Of a stretch of DNA of 64,000 nt, positions 1 through 24,404 are shown one piece after another. The notes beneath the pieces were generated by a model. The model made no database searches, was not told where the DNA came from, and saw only the letters and a list, made by a program, of their open reading frames with translations. Position 1 is the first letter of the stretch; the number at the start of each line of letters is the position of its first letter. Position numbers and translations under genes: made by a program. Source of the DNA: Lates calcarifer (Eukaryota; Chordata; Actinopteri; Centropomidae); the NCBI RefSeq assembly GCF_001640805.2, contig NC_066848.1, positions 12,094,476 through 12,158,475 on the forward strand. Direction: 5' to 3'.

Positions 1-587
1 TTTTTTTTAAACACATCCAACTCTATTATACATAAGTCCTGTGCTTGACTCTATGTAGTTGTACTCTGCTCTCCTCTGTACTCATTCAGTGCTCTGCATT
101 CAGTGACTCTGTACTCTCTCCTTAAAAGGAATAATTGCTTTGCTTTCTTGAATCTCTCCAAAGCATGGCTAATTAGCACATCGTGTCTCGTACACAAACT
201 GATGTGAAAACAACATTTTGTGCTTTTAGGAGGAGTTATGTGTTAGTTCACATATCAAGCAGACAAGATGCAGCTTGGTACTGGTAGTTCTATTTTTTTT
301 AACATTGGACAGGGCCAAGCCAGCTGTTTCTCCGTACTTCCAATCTGTGCTCAGAGCTAGTCGCCTCCTGGCTCCAGCTCTATGTCTGATACACACATGA
401 GAGTTGTTTCCATCTTCTCATCTAACTCAAGGCAAAAAAGCAAATAAGGGGGTTTTCCAAAATGTCAAACAGTTTCTTTAATTTACCCCTCCCCAGACAG
501 TTGCTCTGTCTCACTGTCCCACAGACGACAAAAGGCTGACTGATGCCTGAGCCTGCTTATGCTCTGGCAACATTTCTGCCCTCCGTG

Positions 588-651
<64 letters not shown>

Positions 652-3600
652 AGGGAACAGTCACAAAGAAAACAGAGCTGATGTAGGGTACACACCTCAG
701 CAATATATTGCCCCACTGATGCCCTCCGTGCCTGTTTTTGTCCACTAAATCCCCAACTCGCAGCAGCATTGTAGCATCCAAAAAGAGTTTGTTATCCCAC
801 TGGCCAGACTGTTAATCCCTACTGCTGTTCACCCTTATGTTATGTTTGCAGTGAATCATTCCATCTGTACTAAAACTGACTTACAAATAATGTGGCACTG
901 CTGTGAAGCCTGGCAAAGAGTCTCTGTGGTAACAAAGGTCACCACATCAACCCACGGACCATCAGGTCTTGTTAACGTGTCATTTTGTTACACAAAGAAG
1001 TGAAAGATCACAACTGTTTTTTGCCCTTTAAAAAGAGTTTTCACACATAGAAAAGGAGCCTTTTATATTTAAGTATCCTTAAATTGAATTTATAATATGT
1101 AAATTAAGAGAATATTTTCAATAAAATGATATACATTTTAGATATAAGAAAATGTATGCCATCCAGCATTATTCCCATCAAAAAAATAACCTGGCAGTTG
1201 CAATCTATAAATTGTCAACAGCTACATTAAGTGTGCTATTTTGTGTCTTACAGATGTACAGGAGCCGAGTTAGATGTCTCCTGGGACTAAGTGTTCAGAG
1301 GGCTGAAGAGTTGCAGTGCGAGGACTTCAGGCAAGGGTCCAGTCTGCAACTGTCCGCTACAAACAAATGGTTTTCTCGTTGAGAGGAGTCGACCCTTCTG
1401 ACTTACGCATGAGCATGAAAAACTCACTCTCTGTCAATCAAAAGACCCGGGAGGGTTCTCACTCTCTGACTGCGGTGGACCCGTGGACAATGATTCTGCT
1501 TCCTGTTTTGTGTGAAACAAATACGTGCCATCGGTCCACCGGTGATGTGAGAGCTTTTTTTGAGGAGCGTCGTTTGTTGTGAGAACGAAAAAGACTCCCA
1601 TTACTGACAACCAACACAGGTGCAACTGTGACCAAAGATGGCACAAAAGCTCAATCCACGTGGTGGGTGGAAGGAATGAAGTAGACACAATAACACACAA
1701 AAAAATCTAATGGAACACTTCTGATTCAACTTCAACACTCGCCTTATAGTTTTTTCTTGAACCCATTGTTGTCAGGATGTAAATTGTTTTGGGATTTTTT
1801 TCTTCCTTTTTAAAACTTAAACTAACACAAAAGCTTTTTTTCTGTATATAAAATTACAACGTGTAAAATTCTTAAAAAAGGGTAAGCTACTGGTCGAGAA
1901 TGCACTGAGGAGAGTAACCTTTTCAAGTGTTTTCAAAATTTATTGAAACGGTTCCACTTTTAAAGATTTGAGTGTAACTTCACAGGTTCTTGTATAATTA
2001 ATTACTAGAGCAAGTATAATGTTTGTACATGAAAAAAATAGCTGGTTTGATTTTAACAGAGGAAATTTCCAGAAAATCAAATTTCAGTAATTCCCAAAGT
2101 GGGAGTGGATCTAATCCTGCAAAAAAGCAGCCTTTCAGAGTACTCATATTTTCATGCATGCTGTTCACATTATTATTTTAAGTACAATTTTTACAAGTTT
2201 GCAAACACTGTATTCAAATGACAAATAAAACCCTTTATCTGTGTACACATATAGCCCAAACATTTGTCACTGATTTTATATTTTAAATTGAAAAAGGATA
2301 CCATTAAAGCATTTATCATGTTGGGATGAGGATGAAAAAAAGTTCTATAGCTTCTTGAGGGTGTGATGTCTTGTCTGTCTATGTAAAACCGGAGGGCAGC
2401 TTCTGCTACAAGAACGAAATAATCTGAATGTAAATGCTAGTAGGCTGGCTCGCTGTAAAATTATAACTGTATTGTGCGTATTGGCTATAAGGTGTAGGAG
2501 TCTCTGTACACTGTTAGACTGTTTGTAATCATTTTAGCAGTGTGTCAATTTGGTTTTCTAACGGCTGCTGTGGTATTAAAGGAAAACGGGGCATTTCATT
2601 TTGGATTTTTTTTTATTTTAATTTTTTCTTTGGTGAAGTATTTCCTTAATTCAAAATCTACTCACATTAAGGACACATAAAGACATTATTTGATTGTAGC
2701 TCTAAATAGCATATTGTATGACAAAAACACTGGATGGTCAAAAACAATTATTTAAGCATTAAATAAATTGTGTTTAACTCTGAAACTGTGTGATCTTTTT
2801 AGGCTTGAGAGTCTGTATATGCAGTGTCGAATAGAATTGTTTTCACTAGCTCATTGGAAAAAAATTTACTTTACATTACATTAGGAATTATCTTTGTATT
2901 GGTTTTCATTAGATGCCCATGTAGTTCAAGTGTGGTGTTCTACTGGTACGATGGCTCAGTATGCTGATGTCTATGCTGTGGACATGAAAACTATGTAACT
3001 GTTTTTTTTGGGGGGGTGGGTTAAAGGAAGTCAGGTAGGGTGCTGTACCACATCCCCTTATACTACTATGTCAATCAAGGGGTAGAGGATCCTTTGATAT
3101 GGTTGAACTATCAATTTTGTCAATTTTGTTTGATATGTGTTTTCACCTGAGCAGATTTTTTGATGTACAATTCTTACTAACAGCGTGAAGCCATTGAAAT
3201 GTAACTATTCTAGCACTTTGGTTATTCAAGGTCTTTTAGAGGCTATAGCAGCAATGATGCCACCACAAATGTTTCAGATGTCTTTAAAAAAAAAAAAAAA
3301 ACAACCAAAAAATAAGAAAAAAAGAAATAAAAATGCATTGATTTCGCAGTACAATTGTTTCTGTTCTTGTCTTTGTGTCCTTGAACATTTTTTATTATGT
3401 AAGTAATGTAATGACCGCAGGGTAGTGATGTCGCGAGAGACACTGTTCTTTCAAACAGAGTTATGTGCACCTCCTCCACCAAAGTGTCCTTGAGCAAAAA
3501 ATCTCCAAGGCTGCTTGCCTATATGTTTGAGCTGACTCGTGGGGCCAGGCAACAAGAGTTCCTTAGGAGGATATTGCTTGATATCTGTTGCATAAGTAAT

Positions 3601-4039
3601 TAATGATAAACTGGAAAAAATATTTCAAAGCAGTCCCAAGAAAGTCCTACCTCTCATGGTGCTCTGTATGATTTATTAACATAAGTGCATAATTTATGCA
3701 GATGATGATGAAACTTATTTTTATCAATTTATAGTTACTGCAGTGCTAGTTACTAATATATAATTTAAAAAAAAAAAAACATTTTAACGTGGTAAGTTGT
3801 TCTTGGAAGGGGAAATCAACAGGAAAATGCCCTGCCATCTACTGATTACTTATCAGATAATGTTATACATAGGAATATACTGCATGTAAATTTTGTCACA
3901 AGGTCACTGTAAAAGACAGGTGGACAACTCAAGTAATGATACGGGACAAAATCTGCTTTGAGGTCCTGGCTCAGCTGTCCACTTTGCTCTTTGGCAATCC
4001 AGTTTTGGATGGAGTAATTAAGATGTACAGTATTACAGG
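1..4039. other. Non-coding flank upstream of CCDC6
   Basis: I see no convincing protein-coding exon here. The stretch is AT-rich with oligo-T and oligo-A runs and several AATAAA motifs (near 1120, 2222 and 2761), as in a long 3' UTR or an intergenic region. A good splice acceptor (pyrimidine tract plus TTACAG) ends at 1252, but the three frames after it stop after 6 to 43 codons and none is recognisable. In the human block the next gene is ANK3, whose 3' end would point here on the + strand. This could therefore be ANK3 terminal exon or 3' UTR, by synteny only. Confidence 0.4.
591..648. repeat. (TG)29 microsatellite
   Basis: Twenty-nine uninterrupted TG dinucleotides, read directly. Such perfect arrays are common and length-polymorphic in fish genomes. 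It creates the His/Thr-repeat reading frames on the minus strand, which are not genes. Confidence 0.97.
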
Positions 4040-4209
4040 CTCCAGTTTCATTTGTCAAGGGTGCACCAGGCGGTACTGGAGACATCCTGGCGGTGGCGCT
4101 ATGCCGACAAGCGTGAGCAAGGTCACACGGTCTACCATTCTGCTGTGTGCGCTCCTCAAACGCTGCTGCTGCCGCCGTCGTCTTCCCTTCTCCACACTGT
4201 CGCACAACC
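4040..4209 (+). promoter_or_regulatory. Putative CCDC6 promoter / 5' UTR
   Basis: GC content and CpG density rise sharply between about 4040 and 4300, against an AT-rich flank, and the stretch leads straight into the CCDC6 start codon. This is the pattern of a CpG-island promoter and 5' UTR. No TATA box is evident and the exact transcription start cannot be read. The frame stays open upstream of the ATG back to a GTG at 4147, but no upstream in-frame ATG exists. Confidence 0.5.
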
Positions 4210-17213
<13,004 letters not shown>

Positions 17214-18620
17214 CGCCACACACAGTCTCTTGTCTTTGCGCGCAAGTGCGCCCACTGAATGCCACGACGCTACCGCAACAGCAGCTTCCATCATTACCAG
17301 CTCTGGAAGTCAAGTTTCTTACTCTTTACCAACACCACAAAAGAAGCAGCTTCAAAAGTTTTAGAGGGGAAAGAAACAAGACGGCAGCTCAGTGAAGCTA
17401 GCCGCCTGCCAAATCCACACGTGGCGTTACTTAACTACTCTTAAAAGGAATGGATGGACTGAAAAATAATCGCTTCTGGGATTTGTAGGCCAATTATCTG
17501 TTCCACCTTCTGTCTTGTACATGTTATGTTTTTGTTTCTTCGCTTGGGACTTTAGCTGGTTGGAATTGTTGTTGTGGCGCTTCTAAGATAGCACAAACAG
17601 CACATACAGTATGTTTCATGGTGGTGTTTTCTGATAGGTTGGATGTTTGGATCGATGGATGTATGGCTAGAGAAACGGATGAATTGATAGATGGATGTGG
17701 TCGATTCCTTTCAAGCCTATAATATGACACTCAATTGCAGTAATGTCCTCCACTCCAGCTCAACCCCCCCCCCCCGTCTCTAAAGCAGTGTCAACAATTC
17801 ACCCCAACCCCAACCCCAACTCTAAACGGCTTTGATTAGGTCAACAAGTGGTGTCATAGAAGACTGCTTGGAGTTTCTCCATTATAGGGCATTGATCAAA
17901 AAGGGGCACGTGCCACAGTTATTTTAGTTTCTGAAAGCATTCAAGGCTCTGCTGCTCTTCAGTTAAAATGAAAAGGAAAAAAAAAAAAACATCAAGGAGG
18001 ACGGACGCTGGTACATAAACCACAGATAAATGTCGCCTTTTGAGGTGTTTAAAAATGTAGTCTGAGGTGTTACAACTTAGTCATGTACTCAGTCTCTTCT
18101 CTGCTCTTCTCTCTCTCTCTGGTGTATTTCTGAAAAGCTTCTATCATCCTTATGGATATTCCTCATCAGAAAAAAGGAAAAAAAAAACATAATGCTCTTT
18201 ACACTAAATATACATACTGCTAAAACATTCTAAATGAATGGTACTGTTGAACTAAATTTCTATGTATGATTAAAGCTCTTGAGATGACAACTTCTGTTTT
18301 TAATTGTCAATTTTATGGATAGCATTTGCTACTCATTTGTAATGTGAGAAGTATGAGTTAGATATTGATAAGCAAGCTTTGTAGACTTCAGAACTGTTTG
18401 CAAGTAACAGTATTTTCCCCAGCAGGAGACTGCAATTTGATGCAAACGCTGAATTTAACAGATCCTAAGAGGAGCACAGCTTCAGTATTGCATTGATCTT
18501 TTTGTGTATTTAGCTTCACTGGAATGTTTCCTTGTGCAAATCATGACGTCCCCCTCAAATTCCTGCAGCAGTTGATGGAAAATGTTTGTGCCTTAAATAA
18601 ATCTGCACCATCAAACCTTA
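17214..18620 (+). other. CCDC6: CCDC6 3' UTR
   Basis: The sequence follows the TAA at 17211-17213 with no further splice site or coding frame. It ends at the first strong AATAAA (18596-18601); an ATTAAA near 18270 could give a shorter form. It contains a poly-C run at 17764-17775 and a degenerate GATG repeat around 17640-17700. Confidence 0.7.
18596..18601 (+). terminator. CCDC6 poly(A) signal
   Basis: Canonical AATAAA about 1.4 kb after the stop codon; cleavage would be expected about 15-25 nt downstream. The choice over the weaker ATTAAA near 18270 is inference. Confidence 0.6.
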
Positions 18621-18828
18621 CACCGTATCTGAGAGGGCAGAAAAATGTTAATATTTGTAATAATGGTGGAATCCCCTTTCATTACATTTAGTGTTGCATG
18701 TGCAAAGAGGCAACTGAAGAATTAAACCTCCATCATTATGGGAAACAAGTTTCTCGTGTCAAACTGATGTTCCAGGCTTCTCCACACTTCAAAACTGGTA
18801 AGATCTTAATGTTTCATTGTTGTGTCTT

Positions 18829-19250
18829 CTTGACCTTGTGATATCTTACTGAAATATTTCAACAATTACAAGATAGATTGCCATGAAATTTGCTATAGGT
18901 TTTCATGGTTTTGTGATAGATTCCTACTGACTCTTGTGGTCCCCTCAAATTCCCTTTAATGCTATTAGGTTAACATTTTTTAGTGGATAAATCTCAAATA
19001 TTGGATGTTTTGCTGAGAAATTTGGTATTTGGGACCGACATTCAGAAGCCTCAGAGGATGGATTATAATAACTATGATCCCCCCTGACTTTTTCATCTAT
19101 AGCACCTTCTTTTGTTGCACTGGTGTATCATTATATAATCTGTTTAAAGTCAATCCAATGTTTGAGTTATTTCACTATGGACCAAAGTGTTGGACCGACC
19201 AAGTAACAGACAGATCTTGCCACTCCTGGAGCCATGCTTGGCCAGAAACT
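18829..19250. repeat. Two partial copies of a teleost interspersed repeat
   Basis: Key strings are GAAATATTTCAACAATTAC with ATTGCCATGAAATTTG (18860-18895), then CCTCAGAGGATGGATTATAA and GATCCCCCCTGACTTTTTCA (19048-19098), and finally GGACCGACCAAGTAACAGAC (19191-19210). The same unit (TGCCATGAAAT in the same context) recurs at 55941-56100, so it is dispersed. It is non-coding and the family name is not known to me. Confidence 0.65.
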
Positions 19251-20025
19251 GAAACTTAGAACCGGCTGTCCTCTGATCTTGATTTACTGTGACACAACGA
19301 CATCATGTGATAAGCGTCCTACACACATTAAGCCCTCTGACTCATGATTTTGTCCCAGTATCTAACACCCATTTCCTAGTCTACATGGTTTCAACCGGTT
19401 CTAACTGGCATAGCACCGGAGGAGTGTTTTTCATAAATCAATCATTCCAGGATCATTTAACATGGCAAACCTTTGTAATGTGGGTGCAATAACCTCTGGT
19501 AGGAGGAAAACACGGCAGAGATGACGGTCTTTGCAACACATTAGACATCCATTAGGTCTCTGCTGGTTGCTGTAGCCCATTCACACATATGGTCAGTTCA
19601 AACTCACCAAAATCAAAATACACACCCCATCGTAAGAGTGACATGAGTATATCTTTGTCCAAAGGCCTGCTGTGAGTTCTGGTACAACTAAAGTGATTTC
19701 CTGTGTTTTTCTACTATGTTGCAGTGTTCTCTCTTGCTGTTGAAGCCAGCAACCTGAACTAATCCAAGCAGGAATCTGGACTGGGGGCTCAGGGTGGCCA
19801 TGCTGGGTGCTAAAGCGGCCTTTCACCTCTGCAGCTTTATGGATCTAGATGGCAGATCCAGGAGAGATTTATCCAAACTGCAGGGTGGCTCTGTATGTTT
19901 ACACCTGCCAAGACTCTCACGTAAAAGAACAGCAGGGTGCTGCTTCTCAGGTGTCACAAAGGTGCTCGAGAAAAAGAACAGATACTTAAAGAATATCAGG
20001 TCAGTTGCTGGGAATTGCCTGTGTT

Positions 20026-20084
20026 GTGGGTAATGTGAGCTCTGCAGCTAGCGCAGAAGTAAACCATAAAGATGACTTGATGGG
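20026..20084 (+). repeat. Direct duplication, copy 1
   Basis: A 26-base core starting GTGGGTAATGTGAGCTCTGC is identical to the copy at 20970, 944 bp downstream. Similarity continues at lower identity to about base 20084. Confidence 0.8.
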
Positions 20085-20709
20085 GCGTTTAAAATAAGAA
20101 AATTTTTCCTATTTGCATATTAAGAACATTAGAAAAGGTTTATCCCCAGTTATTAAGACATTTTGAAAGTTACATAATGGGTAATATAACTGCTTTTATA
20201 CCAAGTTTGTTTGTCCCAAGAAGACCACCAACAAAAAAAGGTAAGCTTCACCACGTTTGACACAGACCAAAGAACCTGACTGGAGATTAGCAAATATACA
20301 CTGCAAATCTCAGTGTTAATGTTTTATTTTTATGGCAGGCAACATCATGAAAAGGAATCACAAGTCCACAAAACAGCGTATTAGAATTATACTCATCTAT
20401 TTTGCAAGGGCTAGAATTGAATTGTGTTGAACATTACTACCATTTTAATATATTATGTTGAAGTGACTGAATGTGGTTACACGTTATTGATTGATCGTGG
20501 ACATAAAACTGAGAACATAGAGCTGAATTTGTGAGGAAATGTTACTTCTATTACTATTTGGGACAAATATTATGGACCCCAAAATTCATCCCTATGAGAC
20601 ACCATCAACATTTCAGGGGCTTGATTCAAATGACTTAAATCTAACCAAATGTTTTCATCAACAGTATCAAAACCTTAGATGGATTCACAAAAGGTGTAGC
20701 ATTCTGTTG

Positions 20710-20713
<4 letters not shown>

Positions 20714-20747
<34 letters not shown>
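20714..20747. repeat. (AT)17 microsatellite
   Basis: Uninterrupted alternating A and T, read directly. It gives the YIYIYI stretch in a spurious frame. Confidence 0.95.
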
Positions 20748-20749
<2 letters not shown>

Positions 20750-20883
20750 CATTACATTGTCCTGTTCATACTGTTCTTATGTTTATATTTTTTATAATAC
20801 TATTTTGCTCATACCTTGTCTTTTACTCGTATTTATGCCTTTTTTTTCTATCTTTTCAATCTCTAATGCTGCTTCGACAATGT

Positions 20884-20929
20884 ACATTTCCCCATTGTGG
20901 GACTAATAAAGCATTATCTTATCTTATCT
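20884..20929. repeat. Retrotransposon 3'-tail-like repeat, copy 2 (inverted)
   Basis: The segment contains CCCCATTGTGGGACTAATAA followed by a TTATCTTATCTTATC tail, the reverse complement of the unit at 15532-15580. It is probably a 5'-truncated non-LTR insertion. The short-period TTATC tail marks its 3' end, so the element reads on the + strand here. Confidence 0.65.
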
Positions 20930-20969
20930 CCAGTAGTTGCTGGAGGACATTACTGACCTCTATGGGACT

Positions 20970-21028
20970 GTGGGTAATGTGAGCTCTGCAGCTAGGGCAG
21001 AAGTAAACAATAAATATATGTTGATGGG
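20970..21028 (+). repeat. Direct duplication, copy 2
   Basis: Partner of 20026-20084. The core is the same 26 bases, after which CAGAAGTAAAC is also shared with one difference before it. Confidence 0.8.
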
Positions 21029-23169
21029 CCTGTATTCAAAATTAGACTGTTTTTCCTTTGTGCCCAGAAAGACACAAAGTTGTTAGTTTACCAGTAAGCC
21101 AAGAATTTGTAGCTATATAGGCCAGTAATTATTTAGGTCAACAGTGTCTACAGCTTTATGCAGTGGAACCACCTGATGTTGTGATATCAGGATCACTATG
21201 ACAAAGAGGTCACTGATCCAAAATTCTTTTCTCCAGTAGACTTTATATGCCCTCATGTGCCCTTTGCCATCTCAGGATTGAGATGCTGCACTGCCAGTTT
21301 TGACAGTGTTCATTGATAAGTTATCAAATAAACCACATGATGAGATGAAACAGTAAAACTTCAATTATATTGCTTCTATAAATAAAAGTGTGGCGGCAGT
21401 GTGGCGATTTCAGTAAATTCCAGACTGCTGTCGTAACCACTGCAATTTGAGAGAGAGGGCTGAAAATCAAATTTACTTTTCTGTATCAAGATTACTAAGC
21501 CACTGCTACTTTTCTGACCCAGTAGAGACAGAAACTGAAAATGTCCCAATAAATGTATTGAATAACTTACGCAAGCAAGCGAAATTCAACACCAACATTG
21601 ATTCTAGCAGTAGTCAATAGTGTTGAAAGTGTATTATAGCCACTTGTGTAATCCACTCCCCACCCCCCTCAGATTCATACACACTGTCCTCTACATGCAC
21701 CATGTCTGGTTGAAACTGGTCTGGGGCTACATGTCAACCTAATGCCAGTGTAGAGTACAATTAACTGTGCCTGGCCTGTTCTTTTTTCTCTTCATTTTTC
21801 AGGGAGAAGGGGATTACGGTGCCTAAATCTTTTCTGTAAGACCCTTTCTGGCAGCAGACCTCAGCTATGGGAAAAAAAGCATCAAAGTTCCTGAAGAATT
21901 TTAGGTGCATTCAGTGTGAAAAACCAGGCTGACCTGTGTTCTGCTCTCTTCATCCTCCCCCCCTCATACTCTGCTCCCTGTCCTTTCATCTTTGGTGGTT
22001 CTCCTCTCCATTCACTGTACTCCACTCCTCTGCAGAGGAGACAAGTGTCAGAAATAATGTGGAAACAGTGGTGCCACATTGTTTCTGACCTGAGGTTATG
22101 AGAATGGGTGCAGTCACATGGGGATATAATTTTATTAAGAACAACTACTTTAGGAGAGAATATTTGTCAGTAACCGACTGTGGGCCTGCACTCCTTAAAA
22201 TGTAATTCAAAATGTGTCTAGCTCTTGTGTTTCTCTGGATAGAAAGAAAATGTTTAAGTCAGAGACCACCAAATTATGTAGATTTTATAAGAATATTTAA
22301 AAAATGTAGAAATTAAATTGTAAAGTGAAGTAATATAAATGAATTCTGTACAGTTTTAAGACTATAAGTCACCAGTGCTTCCTTGGTTACATCTGTTTTA
22401 TTTTATCACCCTGTTAATGTAGGCCAGCTCTTTATAGGTCAATTAAATATTGTACTTACATTATTCCCATAATATTCACACATGAACTGTCTGTATTACT
22501 AAGACACAGCATATCCTGCAGTCATCTACCTCCCTTCCTGCAGGATTCCCCTCAGGTTATTTTTAACCATTAAGCATGATAGACTATCTACATATTGCTT
22601 CATATCACTCCTACACTCCTTATGGTTTTGTTGCATTCCTGTTGTTTTCTTAGTCATGGGAAGGCTGATAAAGATTCGGTCCAAGAGTTTGTTGCGTATA
22701 TTGCTTTAATCAGCGCTCACCGGGTAGAGAGCTACAGGCAGTGCGCCCTGCTGGTGCTCTGTGGTGTTGTTATTACCATCCATCAACCGGTTCAGACTGG
22801 ACTGAAGGCAATATTAATGTTCCTGGAGAGAAGTGTCCCATACACCCAGCCCCCACCGTCACCGCGTGAACCCGCAACTTTCAGCCTGACCAGGCAGATA
22901 TTTTAGAGTTAATAGAGCAGAAAATAATAATTTACACCTATAAAAAATATTGTTTTTTTTTCGTTTTTAACATAACTTTTTTCAGTTGCTTTATGAGGTG
23001 CTTTAGGGGAAAAAAAAGTCTAATTGGTTTTGCACGGCGCGGACACCTGTCAGGTAAACAGTTTTGTGTTTGTGCATGCGCCTGAGTGTTTGCGTGTGCA
23101 CGTTCTTCTTTAATTTTCAATGCTTTAAAATTTCTGAGAAAATAAGAAGTATACAGTCTGACCCAGAAC

Positions 23170-23574
23170 TCCCAGCCGTCTCATCTCTGTGAGGGGAGAC
23201 ACTCCTCTGTATGCTGGGCGCTCCGTGCGCGCAAGAGGAAGCTGCGCTCTTCCCTCCCGTAGCTGCGTTCAGGCTGCTGCTGCTGCTGCTGCTGGACCAG
23301 CAAGAACAGCTTTGAACCGGTTTTGTCGCCGGCTACAAAGCAGATTGAAACGGATGCACAATGCGCATTGTTGATGCATAGCGCTTTCCTTATACACACG
23401 ACAGCATACATTCAAGATCAGGCAGACCAGCATCCGCGGACGATGTTTTCTTGTTTATGTCATTTGTTGTGATTCTGTAAGACGGGATTTCAATAGGGAA
23501 ACCATCCTACATGGAAAGTTCCCGTAGAGCGCGCAGCTCTGCAGGCGCCCGCTGCTGTTATTATAGATGCTGAG
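23170..23574 (+). promoter_or_regulatory. SLC16A9: Putative SLC16A9 promoter and 5' non-coding exon
   Basis: A CpG-rich patch with repeated GCGC (for example around 23215-23240 and 23529-23552) ends at an ideal donor, TGAG/GTGAGT, with the exon edge at 23574. A matching acceptor at 24345 opens the exon that carries the start codon. This fits an untranslated first exon. The transcription start site is not determinable. A (GCT)7 run lies at 23273-23293. Confidence 0.5.
23273..23293 (+). repeat. (GCT)7 trinucleotide repeat
   Basis: Seven GCT units in the putative 5' UTR or promoter of SLC16A9. Read directly; polymorphism and effect are unknown. Confidence 0.9.
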
Positions 23575-24018
23575 GTGAGTGCGGCATGTGTTTTTAACGA
23601 AATAAGCGCAATACGCTTGTGTTTGTGTTGAAATAAGAAATGAGATGTAATGAGGGAAATACGGTTGTTGTTGTTGATGCTGAGAGAAGACACTTGAATC
23701 AGTCCATGGGCTTATATAGATCATTTTGTTGGATGATATTGTCTTAGATTTTAATAGAAAACTATCCCAGAAAAACATCCAGTGAACTTGCTTTGTAAGC
23801 AAACAAATCTGAAATCTGAAGAGCTTTGCACCAACTTTTCCCCTGCTGAGAAGCCTCGTTGTAAACAAAACAAAGCTGCTGCTGCAGTGATGTATAAAGT
23901 TGCTCTAAGCTACAAATTATTCATGAAAGAGGTCTGAAAAACTTAGGTCAGCACGAGAGACACATCTCTCATGTGTCCAGTAAGGACCAGAGCTGATTCA
24001 TGGAAGAAGGAGGCTAAA

Positions 24019-24049
24019 GGTGGAGGGGGTGGAGGTGGTGGTGGGGGGG
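24019..24049 (+). other. G-rich tract, possible G-quadruplex
   Basis: The 31-base stretch is only G plus a few T and A, with runs of 5 and 7 G and several GG pairs. Two-quartet G-quadruplex folding is plausible. It lies in SLC16A9 intron 1, about 450 bp downstream of the putative first exon. Confidence 0.4.
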
Positions 24050-24404
24050 CATCAAGCAGTGCAGTTTTCTCCACTTTCTCCTCCTCCAAGGTGTGGTTAT
24101 AGAGAAAGGAACAAAAGGGCCAGCCTGCTATGTCTTAGTCGCAGTCTGTCTGTGTTCACGACCTCACACAGGTGACCTGCCTGTTTGGCCAGGCCAAGCG
24201 CTGCAGCAGCCTTCATTACATCAAGGCTTTGTGTAAGTGTGTGTGTGTTATGGAAGCAACTGTTTAGTTCTTTCAGTCTTTTAGTTATTAAGGCATTTGG
24301 CTGTCAAGCTTATTCCTGTAATGTTCGTTGTCGTGTCCTTCCCAGGAACCACCGCTCTGTCAGTGCTGCAGCAGGTCCCGAGGGGCAGCAGTAATCTCAG
24401 CACC

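Larger units (their letters stand above)
18621..23169. other. CCDC6-SLC16A9 intergenic region
   Basis: About 4.5 kb without a supported gene. It holds repeat copies at 18829-19250, an (AT)n array, an inverted retrotransposon tail and a 59-bp direct duplication, each listed separately. The longest open frame (20539-20982) runs through the (AT)n array and the repeat and is not a gene. Confidence 0.75.

Noticed and set aside
483..781. Two minus-strand frames with His-Thr repeats
   Set aside because: They are translations of the (TG)29 microsatellite, not genes.
20539..20982. 147-codon plus-strand frame with a YIYIYI stretch
   Set aside because: It runs through an (AT)n microsatellite and a retrotransposon tail and has no protein similarity.
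23455..23868. 137-codon minus-strand frame near the SLC16A9 first exon
   Set aside because: It overlaps the putative promoter and first exon in antisense, with no domain and no spliced partner.
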